From: Methanomicrobiales archaeon
Lineage (GTDB): Archaea; Halobacteriota; Methanomicrobia; Methanomicrobiales; Methanomicrobiaceae
Assembly (NCBI GenBank): GCA_013415665.1
Contig: JAAEEQ010000006.1
Span: 1-37,091 of the forward strand
Reading direction: 5' to 3'
DNA: 37,091 nt
Below are positions 9,556 through 19,793 of this stretch, in pieces (within the stretch, counting starts at the first letter, position 1; every line of letters begins with the position of its first letter). A program made the position numbers and the translations under genes. The notes beneath the pieces were generated by a model. It made no database searches. It was not told the DNA's origin and saw only the letters and a program-made list of their open reading frames with translations.

Positions 9556-9918
9556 ATGGTACGAATTGTAAGCAAACAGCCGAGAAAGCAGCGAAAACTG
9601 CGGTTCAACGCACCCCTGCACCAGCGCGGCAGATTCCTCTCCGCACCACTCTCATCCGAACTCAGGACGAAGTACGGCACCCGGGCCGCCCGCGTTGCCA
9701 AGGGCGATACCGTTCAGGTTCTTCGCGGCGATTTCAGCGGTGAAAGCGGCGTTGTCGACGGCGTCGACACCAGTGCCTGCAAACTGCTTGTCCATGGCGT
9801 TTCATCGACCAAGGCGGACGGCACCGAAGTCCCCCGCCCCATCGATCCTTCGAACGTGCGGATTACGAAACTGAACCTGAAGGACAAGGCACGAGAAGCA
9901 CGTATCGGGAGGGCTTAA
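9556..9918 (+). CDS. rpl24: 50S ribosomal protein L24
   Basis: MVRIVSKQPRKQRKLRFNAPLHQRGRFLSAPLSSELRTKYGTRAARVAKGDTVQVLRGDF (KOW). Confidence 0.94.
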   Translation: MVRIVSKQPRKQRKLRFNAPLHQRGRFLSAPLSSELRTKYGTRAARVAKGDTVQVLRGDFSGESGVVDGVDTSACKLLVHGVSSTKADGTEVPRPIDPSNVRITKLNLKDKAREARIGRA

Positions 9919-9921
9919 CGT

Positions 9922-10644
9922 ATGTCAAATCATTTAAAACGCCTGACGACGCCCGATTCATGGCGTATCGCCAGGAAAGCAAACACGTTCGTCACCAAGA
10001 CGGCGCCGGGCCCCCACACGGCCCATGCCATGCCCATCGCGGTGTGGCTCCGGGACCATATGGGCACCGCACGCACGATGAAGGAAGTCAAGAAGATCCT
10101 CACCGACCGTGCCGTCATGGTCAACGGCAAGATATGCACCAACCCGAAGCTCGGGATCGGCGTCTTTGACATTATCTCGATCCCGAAGACGGACAAACAC
10201 TACCGGATTCTCCTTGACAAGAAGGGGAACTTTGTTTCCATCGCAATCTCGCCCGAGGCCGCGCAAACGCGCCTCTGCAAGATCCGGAACAAGACGGTCA
10301 TCCCCGGCGGGAAAGTGCAGCTCAATCTGCTCTACGGGGCAAATGTGCTTGCCGACCAGCAGTACAAGCCCAAAGACTCGATCGTGCTGTCCCTCGGAAA
10401 AGACGATCACTTCACGATCGTGGATCACTTCCCCTTCGCCGTGGGCAACATGGCCATGGTCATCGGTGGGCGCCACTCCGGAAAAGTCGGCAGACTCACC
10501 GAGATCAGGGAAGTTCCCGGCAGCACGCCGAACCGCGTGGTGCTCGAGGGCGAGAACGGCGAGCAGTTCGACACGATCGAGGGCTATGTCTTCATGGTAG
10601 GACGGGAGAAGCCTGCCGTATCCGAATGGGGGATTGAGCAGTGA
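9922..10644 (+). CDS. rps4e: 30S ribosomal protein S4e
   Basis: [45 protein letters not shown]. Confidence 0.95.
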   Translation: MSNHLKRLTTPDSWRIARKANTFVTKTAPGPHTAHAMPIAVWLRDHMGTARTMKEVKKILTDRAVMVNGKICTNPKLGIGVFDIISIPKTDKHYRILLDKKGNFVSIAISPEAAQTRLCKIRNKTVIPGGKVQLNLLYGANVLADQQYKPKDSIVLSLGKDDHFTIVDHFPFAVGNMAMVIGGRHSGKVGRLTEIREVPGSTPNRVVLEGENGEQFDTIEGYVFMVGREKPAVSEWGIEQ

Positions 10645-11147
10645 ACCCGATGCAGAATGTCGTGATCGACAAGGTGGTCGTTCATATGGGTGTCGGCGAA
10701 GCCGGTGAAAAACTGGTCAAAGCCGAGGATATCATGAAGGCGATCACCGGCCAGCAGAGCGTCCGCTCGTTTGCAAAAAGGACCCAGCCTGCCTTCGGCA
10801 TCCGGAAAGGGCAGCCCATCGGATGCAAAGTGACCCTGCGCGGGGAAAATGCAACGGCCTTTATCGGAACTGCGCTCGACATCATCGAACGAACGCTGAT
10901 GGCACGGCAGTTCGACATCAACGGCAATGTCTCCTTCGGGATCGAGGAACACACGGATTTCCCGGGCCAGTCGTACGATCCGATGATCGGCATCTACGGC
11001 ATGGACATCACCGTTGTGCTGGAGCGCCCCGGCGTGCGGATAGCACGCAGATCGATCGAACGCAGGAAACTTCCTGCCGCACAGCGGGTGCGTCGCGACG
11101 ATGCGATCCGGTTCATGCAGGAATCCTATAACGTCGAGGTGCAATAA
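10641..11147 (+). CDS. rpl5: 50S ribosomal protein L5
   Basis: [68 protein letters not shown]. Confidence 0.95.
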   Translation: MNPMQNVVIDKVVVHMGVGEAGEKLVKAEDIMKAITGQQSVRSFAKRTQPAFGIRKGQPIGCKVTLRGENATAFIGTALDIIERTLMARQFDINGNVSFGIEEHTDFPGQSYDPMIGIYGMDITVVLERPGVRIARRSIERRKLPAAQRVRRDDAIRFMQESYNVEVQ

Positions 11148-11323
11148 TGGCGGAAGAGCAGAAAGAAAAAGGACAGACGACCGTCCGAAAATTCGGGCGC
11201 GGTGCAAACGAATGCCAGATGTGCGGCCGGAAACAGGGCCTTGTGCGCCGGTACAATATCTACCTCTGCCGCCAGTGCTTCCGCGAATGGGCGGCACGGA
11301 TCGGCTTTAAAAAGATGGACTGA
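11147..11323 (+). CDS. rps14: 30S ribosomal protein S14 (zinc-ribbon type), absent from the supplied ORF track
   Basis: 58 codons: [58 protein letters not shown], with CxxC...CxxC; TAATG overlap with rpl5. Confidence 0.95.
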   Translation: MAEEQKEKGQTTVRKFGRGANECQMCGRKQGLVRRYNIYLCRQCFREWAARIGFKKMD

Positions 11324-11338
11324 AAGGAGAGGAAAAGC

Positions 11339-11731
11339 ATGGCACGACTCAATCCAATCGCAGATGCGATGGGCATCATCAAGAACGCCTCCGCAGTCGG
11401 CAAAGACGAGTGCATCGTCGAACCGGCAAGCAAACTCTTCGGCGCGATGCTCGGCATCATGAAGGAAAACGGTTATGTCGGGGACTTTGAGTTCATCGAT
11501 GACGGGCGCGGCGGCCAGTTCCGCGTACACCTGATCGGCAAGATCAACAAGTGCGGCGTCATTACTCCCCGGTACGCGGTCAAGGTGAGCGAAATGGAAT
11601 ACTGGGAAACCCAGTTCCTGCCCGCGAAAAACTTTGGAATACTCCTGATTTCCACTTCCAAAGGTGTGCTTTCCCATGAGAGTGCACGGAAAGAGGGAAT
11701 CGGCGGCGAACTGCTGGGATATGTGTACTGA
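11339..11731 (+). CDS. rps8: 30S ribosomal protein S8
   Basis: [59 protein letters not shown]. Confidence 0.95.
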   Translation: MARLNPIADAMGIIKNASAVGKDECIVEPASKLFGAMLGIMKENGYVGDFEFIDDGRGGQFRVHLIGKINKCGVITPRYAVKVSEMEYWETQFLPAKNFGILLISTSKGVLSHESARKEGIGGELLGYVY

Positions 11732-11741
11732 GGGTGTGACA

Positions 11742-12266
11742 ATGGCATTTGAAAAGAAAGTCGATATCCCGGGCAACGTCACGGTGACGATGGACGGGAC
11801 GACGCTTGTGGTTTCAGGGCCAAAAGGGACGCTCAAACGTGAAATGCGCTACCCTCAGGTCTCCGTTGACTGCGATGAGGAAACTGTCCTCTTCGCGACC
11901 GGATCCGATCGCAAGCGCATCGTTGCGATGGTCGGCACCTATGCAGCGCATACAAACAATATGTTCCAGGGCGTTACCGAGGGCTTCGAGTACCGGATGA
12001 AGGTGGTGTACAGCCACTTCCCGATCCAGCTCAAGGTAGCCGGCAACCGGCTTGAGATCATCAACTTCCTTGGTGAAAAAGAAGCCCGGTATGCCCGGAT
12101 CCTTGACGGCGTCTCCGTCAAGCTCGGAAATGATGAAGTGACCGTATCAGGCATCGACAAGGATGCCGTCGGATCGACCGCCGCCAATATCGAGACGGCA
12201 ACCCATATCAGGAAGCGCGATCCGCGGGTCTTTCAGGACGGCATATACGTTGTTGAGAAGGTGTGA
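11742..12266 (+). CDS. rpl6: 50S ribosomal protein L6
   Basis: MAFEKKVDIPGNVTVTMDGTTLVVSGPKGTLKREMRYPQ; start trimmed from 11664. Confidence 0.94.
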   Translation: MAFEKKVDIPGNVTVTMDGTTLVVSGPKGTLKREMRYPQVSVDCDEETVLFATGSDRKRIVAMVGTYAAHTNNMFQGVTEGFEYRMKVVYSHFPIQLKVAGNRLEIINFLGEKEARYARILDGVSVKLGNDEVTVSGIDKDAVGSTAANIETATHIRKRDPRVFQDGIYVVEKV

Positions 12267-12682
12267 TGCAGATGGCGGATGAAACAAAAAGGCTGATTCG
12301 GGCGCGTGCCCGCAACCGTGCAACATTCAAGCGCCAGGGACTGAGCCGCAAGAAGAAGCTCGAGGATACCTGGCGGCGGCCGCGTGGTCTGCAGAGCAAA
12401 CAGAGAAAACAGTACCGTGCAAAGGGACGCCACCCGCGGCCCGGCTTCGGCGCACCGGTCAAAGTCCGCGGGTTCCACCCGAGCGGCTATGCGGAAGTGC
12501 ATGTCTGCAACGTGGCGGACCTCGAGGGGCTCGACGCGGCAACCCAGGCGATCCGCATCGGCGGCACCGTTGGAAACCGCAAGCGTGAAGCAATTCAGGC
12601 GAAAGCCCTTGAATACGGTCTTAAAGTCATTAACCCGAAAGAGGTCGGGACTCCCGAAGCGGGGGTGACGGACGATGAGTGA
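12266..12682 (+). CDS. rpl32e: 50S ribosomal protein L32e
   Basis: KRQGLSRKKKLEDTWRRPRGLQSKQRKQYRAKGRHPRPGFGAPVKVRGFHPSGYAEV. Confidence 0.94.
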   Translation: MQMADETKRLIRARARNRATFKRQGLSRKKKLEDTWRRPRGLQSKQRKQYRAKGRHPRPGFGAPVKVRGFHPSGYAEVHVCNVADLEGLDAATQAIRIGGTVGNRKREAIQAKALEYGLKVINPKEVGTPEAGVTDDE

Positions 12683-13127
12683 CCTTACCAACCAGCGGCG
12701 CATGGCTGCCGCGATCCTGAAATGCGGTGTGCACCGGGTCTGGCTGGATGCGGAACGCATCTCCGATATCGGGAACGCCATTTCACGCGACGATGTCCGT
12801 GGCCTTATTGACGAAGGCGCGATCCGCGCCCGCCCCAAAACGGGGGTCAGCCGCGGCAGGGCTCGCATAAAAGCGGCGAAACGCTCATACGGGCACTGCA
12901 AGGGAGCCGGACGGCGAAAGGGAGCCTCTGGAGCCCGCACACCGTCCAAAGAACAGTGGATGAAAAAGATCCGTGCAATCCGGCGCACATTACGCGAAAT
13001 GCGCGAGGAAGGGACGATTAACCCGCACCTGTACCGCGTGATGTACCGCAAGGCCGCCGGCGGCCAGTTCCGCAGCGTTGCGCATATGAAAGCACAGATG
13101 GAGTCGATTTCAGGGAGGATGGACTGA
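12675..13127 (+). CDS. rpl19e: 50S ribosomal protein L19e
   Basis: [50 protein letters not shown]. Confidence 0.94.
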   Translation: MSDLTNQRRMAAAILKCGVHRVWLDAERISDIGNAISRDDVRGLIDEGAIRARPKTGVSRGRARIKAAKRSYGHCKGAGRRKGASGARTPSKEQWMKKIRAIRRTLREMREEGTINPHLYRVMYRKAAGGQFRSVAHMKAQMESISGRMD

Positions 13128-13128
13128 T

Positions 13129-13656
13129 ATGGCAACGGGACCGCGGTATTTTGTCCCATTCCGGAGACGGAGAGAGGGGAAGACCGATTACTACAAACGG
13201 ATGAAGCTGCTCCTCTCCGAAAAGCCCCGGATGGTGGTGCGGAGAACCAACCGCCAGATCATCATCCAGCTTGTCGAAGCTGAAATGGTGGGTGACCGGA
13301 CGCTCGTCGCCGCCTACTCAACGGAACTGGAACGGTTCGGGTATACGGGTGCGACGGCGAATACGCCCGCTGCCTACCTGACCGGCATCCTGTTTGCCGT
13401 CAAGGCGCAGAACGCCGGATATACGGAGGCCATCCTCGACATCGGCCTTGCCCGCGCCACTGTCGGTGCACGGGTGTTCGCGGCGCTCAAGGGCGCTGTT
13501 GAAGCAGGGCTTGATATCCCCCATGGCGAGAGCATCCTTCCGGATGACGACCGTGTGAGGGGTGTGCATATTGCAGAATATGCACCGGAGCGTGCGGGGA
13601 GTCTCGTACAGAACGTCGAAGACACAGCAGAGGCAATCAGAAAGGAGCTGGTGTGA
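13129..13656 (+). CDS. rpl18: 50S ribosomal protein L18 (L18p/L5e)
   Basis: [52 protein letters not shown]. Confidence 0.94.
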   Translation: MATGPRYFVPFRRRREGKTDYYKRMKLLLSEKPRMVVRRTNRQIIIQLVEAEMVGDRTLVAAYSTELERFGYTGATANTPAAYLTGILFAVKAQNAGYTEAILDIGLARATVGARVFAALKGAVEAGLDIPHGESILPDDDRVRGVHIAEYAPERAGSLVQNVEDTAEAIRKELV

Positions 13657-13657
13657 C

Positions 13658-14275
13658 ATGGCATGGGAACAGGAAGAATGGATTCCCCTCACCGGCCTGG
13701 GAAAAGCAGTTGCCGCAGGACAGATCGGAAGCATCGATGAGGTGCTCGAGAGCGGCAAGCCCATCAAAGAGCCACAGATCGTGGACTATTTCCTCCCCGA
13801 CCTCGAGGACGAGGTCCTCGACATCAACATGGTGCAGCGGATGACTGACAGCGGCAGGCGCGTGAAGTTCCGCTGCGTCGTTGTTGTCGGTAACAAAAAC
13901 GGGTATATCGGGTTCGGGCAGGCAAAAGATGCCCAGGTAGGAAACGGTATCAAAAAGGCAATCGACAACGCGAAACTGAACCTGATTAAGGTCAAACGTG
14001 GCTGCGGCAGCTGGGAATGCGGCTGTGGCGTAAACCACTCGATTCCGGTCCAGGTCTCGGGCAAGGCGGGCAGCGTACGGGTCACCCTCAAACCCGCCCC
14101 CCAGGGAATCGGACTGGTCACCGGTGATATCGGGAAGAAAGTGCTCCAGCTTGCGGGCATCAGGGACGTCTGGACCTATACCAGCGGCCAGACCCGCACG
14201 ACCATCAATTACGCCAAGGCGACCTTCGAAGCCTTACGGCAGACCAATCTGGTCCGGGTGGGAGGATCCGAGTAA
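13658..14275 (+). CDS. rps5: 30S ribosomal protein S5
   Basis: [22 protein letters not shown]...[46 protein letters not shown]; start trimmed from 13562. Confidence 0.94.
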   Translation: MAWEQEEWIPLTGLGKAVAAGQIGSIDEVLESGKPIKEPQIVDYFLPDLEDEVLDINMVQRMTDSGRRVKFRCVVVVGNKNGYIGFGQAKDAQVGNGIKKAIDNAKLNLIKVKRGCGSWECGCGVNHSIPVQVSGKAGSVRVTLKPAPQGIGLVTGDIGKKVLQLAGIRDVWTYTSGQTRTTINYAKATFEALRQTNLVRVGGSE

Positions 14276-14736
14276 TGTACGCGATAGTGCAGGTGCGCGG
14301 CGTTGTCAAGACCCCGCGTGAAATCAAGGACACGCTTAAGATGCTTCGTCTGCATCACATCAACCACTGTGTGCTTGTGCCCGATACGCCCGCCTATCTC
14401 GGGATGATCCGGAAGGTCAAGGACTTCGTGGCATACGGCGAGATCGATGCCCCGGTGCTGGGCGAGATTCTCAGCACCCGCGGCCGCCTTACCGGCAACA
14501 TCCGTCTCACCGACGAGTATGTCAAAGAGCACAGCCGGTTTGAGAACATCGATGCGTTTGCACAGGCGCTCTGTGCCGGCGAGGCTGCAATGGCCGATAT
14601 CCCCGGGTTAAAGCCGGTGATGCGGCTGCACCCGCCCCGCAAGGGTTTCCGCTCGATCAAGCGGACCTACCAGCAGGGCGGCGCACTCGGATATTACGGG
14701 CAGGAGATCAATGGCCTCCTGCATAAAATGAGGTGA
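14275..14736 (+). CDS. rpl30: 50S ribosomal protein L30
   Basis: [51 protein letters not shown]. Confidence 0.94.
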   Translation: MYAIVQVRGVVKTPREIKDTLKMLRLHHINHCVLVPDTPAYLGMIRKVKDFVAYGEIDAPVLGEILSTRGRLTGNIRLTDEYVKEHSRFENIDAFAQALCAGEAAMADIPGLKPVMRLHPPRKGFRSIKRTYQQGGALGYYGQEINGLLHKMR

Positions 14737-14740
14737 AGAC

Positions 14741-15166
14741 ATGCCGGTCAACAAACGTTCAAAATACCGGGGTTCACGCACATGCGGCGGCGGTACGCAT
14801 AAAAACCGCCGCGGTGCAGGGAACCGGGGTGGAAGGGGCCGGGCGGGGCACCGTGATCACCGCTTCTCCCACTTCCTCCTTGCAGGGCTCGTGCACAACG
14901 GCAAGCACGGCTTTGTCCACAAGCAGGCCGCGAATGTATCCGTGCTGAACATCGGCGAGATCAGCGAGATCGCAGATGCCCTCGTCGATGCCGGAATCGC
15001 GGTGAAAGAAGGGGATGCCATCGTGCTTGACGCAGACCAGATCGGTATCGATAAGATACTTGGCGGCGGAAAAGTAACACAGAAGATGCACATTCAGGCG
15101 CGTGCATGTTCTGCACAGGCACAAAGCAAGATTGAAGAACTGGGCGGTCAGGTAACGATCGTCTGA
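14741..15166 (+). CDS. rpl15: 50S ribosomal protein L15
   Basis: MPVNKRSKYRGSRTCGGGTHKNRRGAGNRGGRGRAGHRDHRF. Confidence 0.94.
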   Translation: MPVNKRSKYRGSRTCGGGTHKNRRGAGNRGGRGRAGHRDHRFSHFLLAGLVHNGKHGFVHKQAANVSVLNIGEISEIADALVDAGIAVKEGDAIVLDADQIGIDKILGGGKVTQKMHIQARACSAQAQSKIEELGGQVTIV

Positions 15167-15190
15167 TAACAAATTTTTTCTGGTGAACGC

Positions 15191-16624
15191 ATGGGAGCGA
15201 TGCTTGATCGGATGGAGCCACTCCTTGCCGCGATGCCCGCGGTACGGAGCCCGGAAGGCCATGTCCACTTCAAAAACAAACTGCTGTGGACACTGGCAGT
15301 TCTGATGCTGTATTTTATGCTGACAAACATTCCGGTGTTTGGACTCGATACGAATGCACAGGATATTTTCCAGTATTACCGGGCACTGCTTGCAGGTGCG
15401 AACGGTTCAATCGTGCATCTCGGTATCGGGCCGATTGTGACCGCGTCGATCGTGCTGCAGCTCTTAAAAGGCGCCGATCTCCTCAACCTGGACACCAGTG
15501 ACGCACGCGGCCAGGTCATGTACATGGGGCTGCAGAAGATGCTGATCTTTGTCATGATCGTGCTCGAAGCGGCACCGAACGTCATAGGCGGCTTTCTCCA
15601 GCCTGACCTGGGCATCGCCGATGCGTTCTTCGCCGGGAATGCCGGAATGCTTTCGTTTGTGATATTCCTGCAGATCTGCATCGGCGGGCTCCTGATATTT
15701 CTGCTCGACGAAGTCGTCACGAAGTGGGGGATGGGATCCGGTGTCGGCCTCTTCATCGTGGCCGGGATATCACAGGGGCTGGTCAACGGTTTTCTCAACT
15801 GGCTCCCGGTCAACGATCCCTATCCCGTCGGGTTTTTCCCGCGGCTTGTCGCCGTCGTTACCGACGGGGCCAATTTCCTCGAATACTTCGGGACGGATAT
15901 GTTGGCTTTCGTCACAACGATAGCGATATTTCTCATCATCGTCTATGTCGAATCGACCCGGATTGAAATCCCGCTTGCCCATACGGCTGTCCGGGGCGCC
16001 CGCGCACGGTTCCCGGTCAAACTCATCTACGCAAGCGTCCTTCCCATGATCCTCGTGCGGGTACTGCAGGCGAATATCCAGATGCTCGGCCTGTTCTTAA
16101 ACAACGTCGGCATAACGGTGCTCGGCAGGTTCCAGGGGCAGACGCCTGTCGACGGCCTGATGTACTTCCTCGCTCCTATCTACGGCCCCTCGGACTGGAT
16201 GTGGTGGACGACCGATCTTGGCCATGCGCCATGGGAGGTTCTATTACGCATGGGGATTGATATTTCCATCATGGTGGTCGGCGGTGCCGTCTTTGCCCTT
16301 TTCTGGGTCAAGACGGCCGGGCTCGATTCATCACACGTGGCACGCCAGATTCAGATGAGCGGGATGCATATTCCCGGGTACCGCCGGAATACGCAGGTGC
16401 TGGAAAAGTACCTCGACCGGTATATCCCACGGATCACGGTGATCGGCGGTATTTTCATCGGTCTCCTGTCAGTGTTCGCCAACCTCTTCGGTGTTATCGG
16501 GGCTGTCGGCGGCACCGGTCTCCTCCTGACGGTCAGTATCGTCTACCGTCTCTACGAGGAGATTGCAAGCGAGCAGATCATGGAGATGTATCCGTTCATG
16601 CGTGGCTTCTTTGGAAAGGAGTGA
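15191..16624 (+). CDS. secY: Preprotein translocase subunit SecY
   Basis: Polytopic membrane protein following rpl15 with IFQYYRALLAGANGSIVHLGIGPIVTASIVLQLLKGADLL and IPLAHTAVRGARARFPVKLIYASVLPMILVR. Confidence 0.95.
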   Translation: MGAMLDRMEPLLAAMPAVRSPEGHVHFKNKLLWTLAVLMLYFMLTNIPVFGLDTNAQDIFQYYRALLAGANGSIVHLGIGPIVTASIVLQLLKGADLLNLDTSDARGQVMYMGLQKMLIFVMIVLEAAPNVIGGFLQPDLGIADAFFAGNAGMLSFVIFLQICIGGLLIFLLDEVVTKWGMGSGVGLFIVAGISQGLVNGFLNWLPVNDPYPVGFFPRLVAVVTDGANFLEYFGTDMLAFVTTIAIFLIIVYVESTRIEIPLAHTAVRGARARFPVKLIYASVLPMILVRVLQANIQMLGLFLNNVGITVLGRFQGQTPVDGLMYFLAPIYGPSDWMWWTTDLGHAPWEVLLRMGIDISIMVVGGAVFALFWVKTAGLDSSHVARQIQMSGMHIPGYRRNTQVLEKYLDRYIPRITVIGGIFIGLLSVFANLFGVIGAVGGTGLLLTVSIVYRLYEEIASEQIMEMYPFMRGFFGKE

Positions 16625-16630
16625 GGTTCT

Positions 16631-17200
16631 TTGGGAAAAACAGTCGTCATCACCGGCGTCCCCGGCGTCGGGAAAACCACCGTCATCAACGGCGCGCTGG
16701 CAGCCCTCGAAAAGGAGGGCGTCAGCTACCAGTCAATCAATTTCGGAACGTTCATGTTCGAGGTTGCGTCCCAGGAAGGGATCGCAAGCGATCGCGACGA
16801 GATGCGCAGACTCGACCAGGATGTCCAGCGAAGGCTCCAGCGCAGCGCAGCACAGGGGATTGCGCAGATCGAGGGGAACATCATTGTCGACACGCACTGT
16901 ACGGTCAGCACCCCGAAAGGCTACCTTGCCGGTCTGCCCGAATGGGTGCTCCGGGAATTAAAGCCCGATATCTTTGTGCTTGTCGAGACCGACGAAGATC
17001 AGATCCTCTCCCGCCGCCTCTCCGATGCCAGCCGCGTCCGGGACATGGACGGGTACATGGGCATTCGCGACCACCAGCAGTTCAACCGGTCAATTGCGGC
17101 ATCCTATGCCATGTATTCGGGATGTACCGTCAAAATCGTCAGGAATGCGGACTTTCTGCTTGACAAAGCCGTTGCCGACATGGTCGAAATCCTGAGGTGA
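16631..17200 (+). CDS. adkA: Archaeal adenylate kinase
   Basis: MGKTVVITGVPGVGKTTVINGALAALEKEGVSYQSINFGTFMFEVA; TTG start; canonical position after secY. Confidence 0.9.
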   Translation: MGKTVVITGVPGVGKTTVINGALAALEKEGVSYQSINFGTFMFEVASQEGIASDRDEMRRLDQDVQRRLQRSAAQGIAQIEGNIIVDTHCTVSTPKGYLAGLPEWVLRELKPDIFVLVETDEDQILSRRLSDASRVRDMDGYMGIRDHQQFNRSIAASYAMYSGCTVKIVRNADFLLDKAVADMVEILR

Positions 17201-17811
17201 GGCGGATGGCAAAAGGCTTGGGCCAGTTCTCCTTTTTTTTCGTGATGATCCTTGCGATGGTGGTTTACAGCATCGAAAGTATCCGGGTGGGCATCGGCTC
17301 AGCCATGGATATGATCTTTGCCCCGATTGTCCAGTCGCCCGACGGCGGATACGTGACGTCGTGGCTGGTCATCATCCTTGCCCTCGCGGCCATTACCGGC
17401 GTGTATTCATCCCTCCTCCAGAAATACACCATCGATTATGAAAAAATGCAGGTCGTGCAGAAGAAGATGCGCGACTTTCAGAAGGATTTTCGCGAGGCAC
17501 AGCTCTCCGGCGACGAGAAAAAAGTCAAAAAAATGATGGACAAACGGGATAAACTGATGCAGGAACAGCTCGAAATGTCCCAGGAGCAGTTCAAACCGAT
17601 GTCCTACATCATGGTCATCACCGTCCCGATCTTTCTCTGGCTGCTCTATAAGGTCCCGGATATGGGTTCGATCGTCTTTCCCTTCTGGGGGGAGCTCAAC
17701 CTTGCCGACGGCACGCCGTTCTTCCTTCCCGCATGGATTCTCTGGTACATGATCTGTTCCTTAACGCTCTCACAGGTCATCAGGAAATCGCTCAACATCG
17801 GAGGCCTCTGA
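17197..17811 (+). CDS. DUF106 (EMC3/TMCO1-type, Oxa1/YidC superfamily) membrane protein
   Basis: TM segments flanking a charged coiled coil (KMQVVQKKMRDFQKDFREAQLSGDEKKVKKMMDKRDKLMQEQLEMSQEQFKPM), between adkA and cmk as in many archaea. Confidence 0.87.
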   Translation: MRRMAKGLGQFSFFFVMILAMVVYSIESIRVGIGSAMDMIFAPIVQSPDGGYVTSWLVIILALAAITGVYSSLLQKYTIDYEKMQVVQKKMRDFQKDFREAQLSGDEKKVKKMMDKRDKLMQEQLEMSQEQFKPMSYIMVITVPIFLWLLYKVPDMGSIVFPFWGELNLADGTPFFLPAWILWYMICSLTLSQVIRKSLNIGGL

Positions 17812-18344
17812 TGCGCATCACCATCAGCGGCCCGCCCGGCAGCGGCACGACTTCGCTCGCCCGGTATCTCGTTGAAAAGCATGGTTTATCCCTCATCTCC
17901 GCAGGCGAGGTGTTTCGATCGCTGGCAAAGGAGCGCGGGATGGATCTCGCGGCATTCGGCAGGCTCGCGGAAGAGGATCCGTCGGTCGACCGGATGATCG
18001 ATGCACGCCAGAAGGAGATCGGCGAGTCCCGTGAGGATATCGTCATCGAAGGCAGGCTTGCGGGCAGGATGGTCGGCAATGCCGATCTGCGAATCTGGGT
18101 GGCCGCGTCGCTCGCATGCCGCTCGGGGCGTGTGGCGGAGCGTGACGGCATCGATCCGGCCACGGCAGCAGACCTCACCGCCGAACGCGAGGAGTGCGAG
18201 GCGGGGCGCTATGCCCGGTATTATGCCATTGATATCGGCGATCTGACGCCCTACGATCTTGTCGTTTCCTCGGAAAAGTGGGGAAAAGCAGAGCTCGGGG
18301 CGATCGTGGATTGTGCGATAGCCAATCTGCGGCAGGAACCGTAA
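17811..18344 (+). CDS. cmk: Cytidylate kinase (archaeal type)
   Basis: MRITISGPPGSGTTSLARYLVEKHGLSLISAGEVFRSLAKERGMDLAAFG; TGATG overlap with DUF106. Confidence 0.9.
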   Translation: MRITISGPPGSGTTSLARYLVEKHGLSLISAGEVFRSLAKERGMDLAAFGRLAEEDPSVDRMIDARQKEIGESREDIVIEGRLAGRMVGNADLRIWVAASLACRSGRVAERDGIDPATAADLTAEREECEAGRYARYYAIDIGDLTPYDLVVSSEKWGKAELGAIVDCAIANLRQEP

Positions 18345-18430
18345 GATCCCTTTATTGGCACGGTTTTTTGTTTTTTCATCCGCGGCCGTGCAGGCCCGGG
18401 ATGGTGGCTTTCTTGTGGTTCTGCCGGAGG

Positions 18431-18440
18431 TGCTATATAG
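18431..18440 (+). promoter_or_regulatory. Putative TATA element of msrA
   Basis: gtgctatatagaacc about 25-30 nt before ATG 18462. Confidence 0.35.
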
Positions 18441-18461
18441 AACCGTGTCCGACAGAGGGGC

Positions 18462-18965
18462 ATGGGTACCGGAGAAGGGGCGGACCGGCAACGGGGCGAA
18501 AAGGAAACCGCATATTTCGCTGCAGGCTGCTTCTGGGGCGTTCAGGCGGCATTCGACACCGTTGCCGGCGTGATCTCGACGGCAGTCGGGTATATGGGCG
18601 GACGGACGGCGAACCCGACCTACCATGATGTCTGCACCGGCACGACCGGCCATGCGGAGACGGTGCAGGTTATCTTCGATCCGGCAGACGCCGATTACAC
18701 AGCGCTGCTCGAAATCTTCTGGTCGATTCACGACCCGACGACGAAAAACCGGCAGGGGCCGGATGTAGGCTCCCAGTACCGCTCGGTGATCTTTTTTGCC
18801 ACGCCGGAACAGGAAGCCGTTGCAAAACGATCACGCGACGCGATCGAACAGCGCCTCGGACGCGCGGTGGCGACGGAGATCGTGCCTGCCGGCGCGTTCT
18901 GGCGTGCCGAGGAGTACCACCAGCATTATTTCCGGAAACAGGGGAGGGGTGGGTGCCGGCTCTGA
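18462..18965 (+). CDS. msrA: Peptide methionine sulfoxide reductase MsrA
   Basis: AYFAAGCFWGVQAAFDTVAGVISTAVGYMGGRTANPTYHDVCTGTTGHAETVQV...DVGSQYRSVIFF. Confidence 0.93.
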   Translation: MGTGEGADRQRGEKETAYFAAGCFWGVQAAFDTVAGVISTAVGYMGGRTANPTYHDVCTGTTGHAETVQVIFDPADADYTALLEIFWSIHDPTTKNRQGPDVGSQYRSVIFFATPEQEAVAKRSRDAIEQRLGRAVATEIVPAGAFWRAEEYHQHYFRKQGRGGCRL

Positions 18966-19016
18966 GGCCGGATACAGGATCCCCGCCGGATTGAATCGCA
19001 TGAGGCCGGTTCCGGG

Positions 19017-19787
19017 TCACGTCGCACCGGGCTCGTACCGGGCATAGAGGCATGCATACTTTTCATGGGTAAGCCGGGAGAGCAGCGCGGTAAAGAGGGC
19101 CTCGTGGGCCGGGTGTACCAGCATGATATAATCGCGCACGGAAAACGGGAGGGAACGTAAAACGAAGAGCACAGCACGTGGATCAATGGCAGCGTGGAGC
19201 CCCCGGATACCGGCGTCGTATCGGGCTTTCGGCAGCCGGTTGCGGTGCTGGTAGAGGATGAGGGACTGCCCTCTCCGGAAATACCGGGAGCACTCGTCGA
19301 AAAAGAAATATTTTCCCGCATTTTTACCGGATTTTTTCATGGATGGCGCCTGCATGCCGTTGTCGGGATCGAGGAACAGGATGTCGCAGTCAGCAAGGGC
19401 GCAGAGGGATTGTTCGAACCAGTGCAGCCTCGCTGCAATCCGTGCGGCCGACGGCATGCGGCCGTCCGGAACAGGAGCGGAATAATACGTGACGTTTCTG
19501 CCGATGATCTTTTCGGCTTCGATGGCGGAAATATGCCGCCTGCCGGAACGGACGATGTCCTGTAATCCGTCATAGATCTCCGGAAAACACACGCGGAACC
19601 GGGCTGCCCGGGGATAGCCGGGATCAAGGTACCTGCAATGCCGCCCGTCCGCGCTCTCCTCGCCGTGCCCGGAAAAATAATACCAGTTCACTCCCAGGGC
19701 GGTTGCGGGTCCAGCCATGGCAAGCAGAGTACGCAGGAGACCGTATTTTCCGAAATCACCCGCATCGCCCACATACCGGTCCTGCAT
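19017..19787 (-). CDS. Conserved hypothetical protein ('DRYVGDxGDFGKYGLLR' family)
   Basis: 256 aa starting MQDRYVGDAGDFGKYGLLRTLLAMAG...LGVNWYYF...DILFLDPDNGM...KYFFFDE...LILYQHRNR; fixed motifs look like an enzyme family but function unknown to me. Confidence 0.7.
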   Translation of the reverse strand: MQDRYVGDAGDFGKYGLLRTLLAMAGPATALGVNWYYFSGHGEESADGRHCRYLDPGYPRAARFRVCFPEIYDGLQDIVRSGRRHISAIEAEKIIGRNVTYYSAPVPDGRMPSAARIAARLHWFEQSLCALADCDILFLDPDNGMQAPSMKKSGKNAGKYFFFDECSRYFRRGQSLILYQHRNRLPKARYDAGIRGLHAAIDPRAVLFVLRSLPFSVRDYIMLVHPAHEALFTALLSRLTHEKYACLYARYEPGAT

Positions 19788-19793
19788 GCGCCC

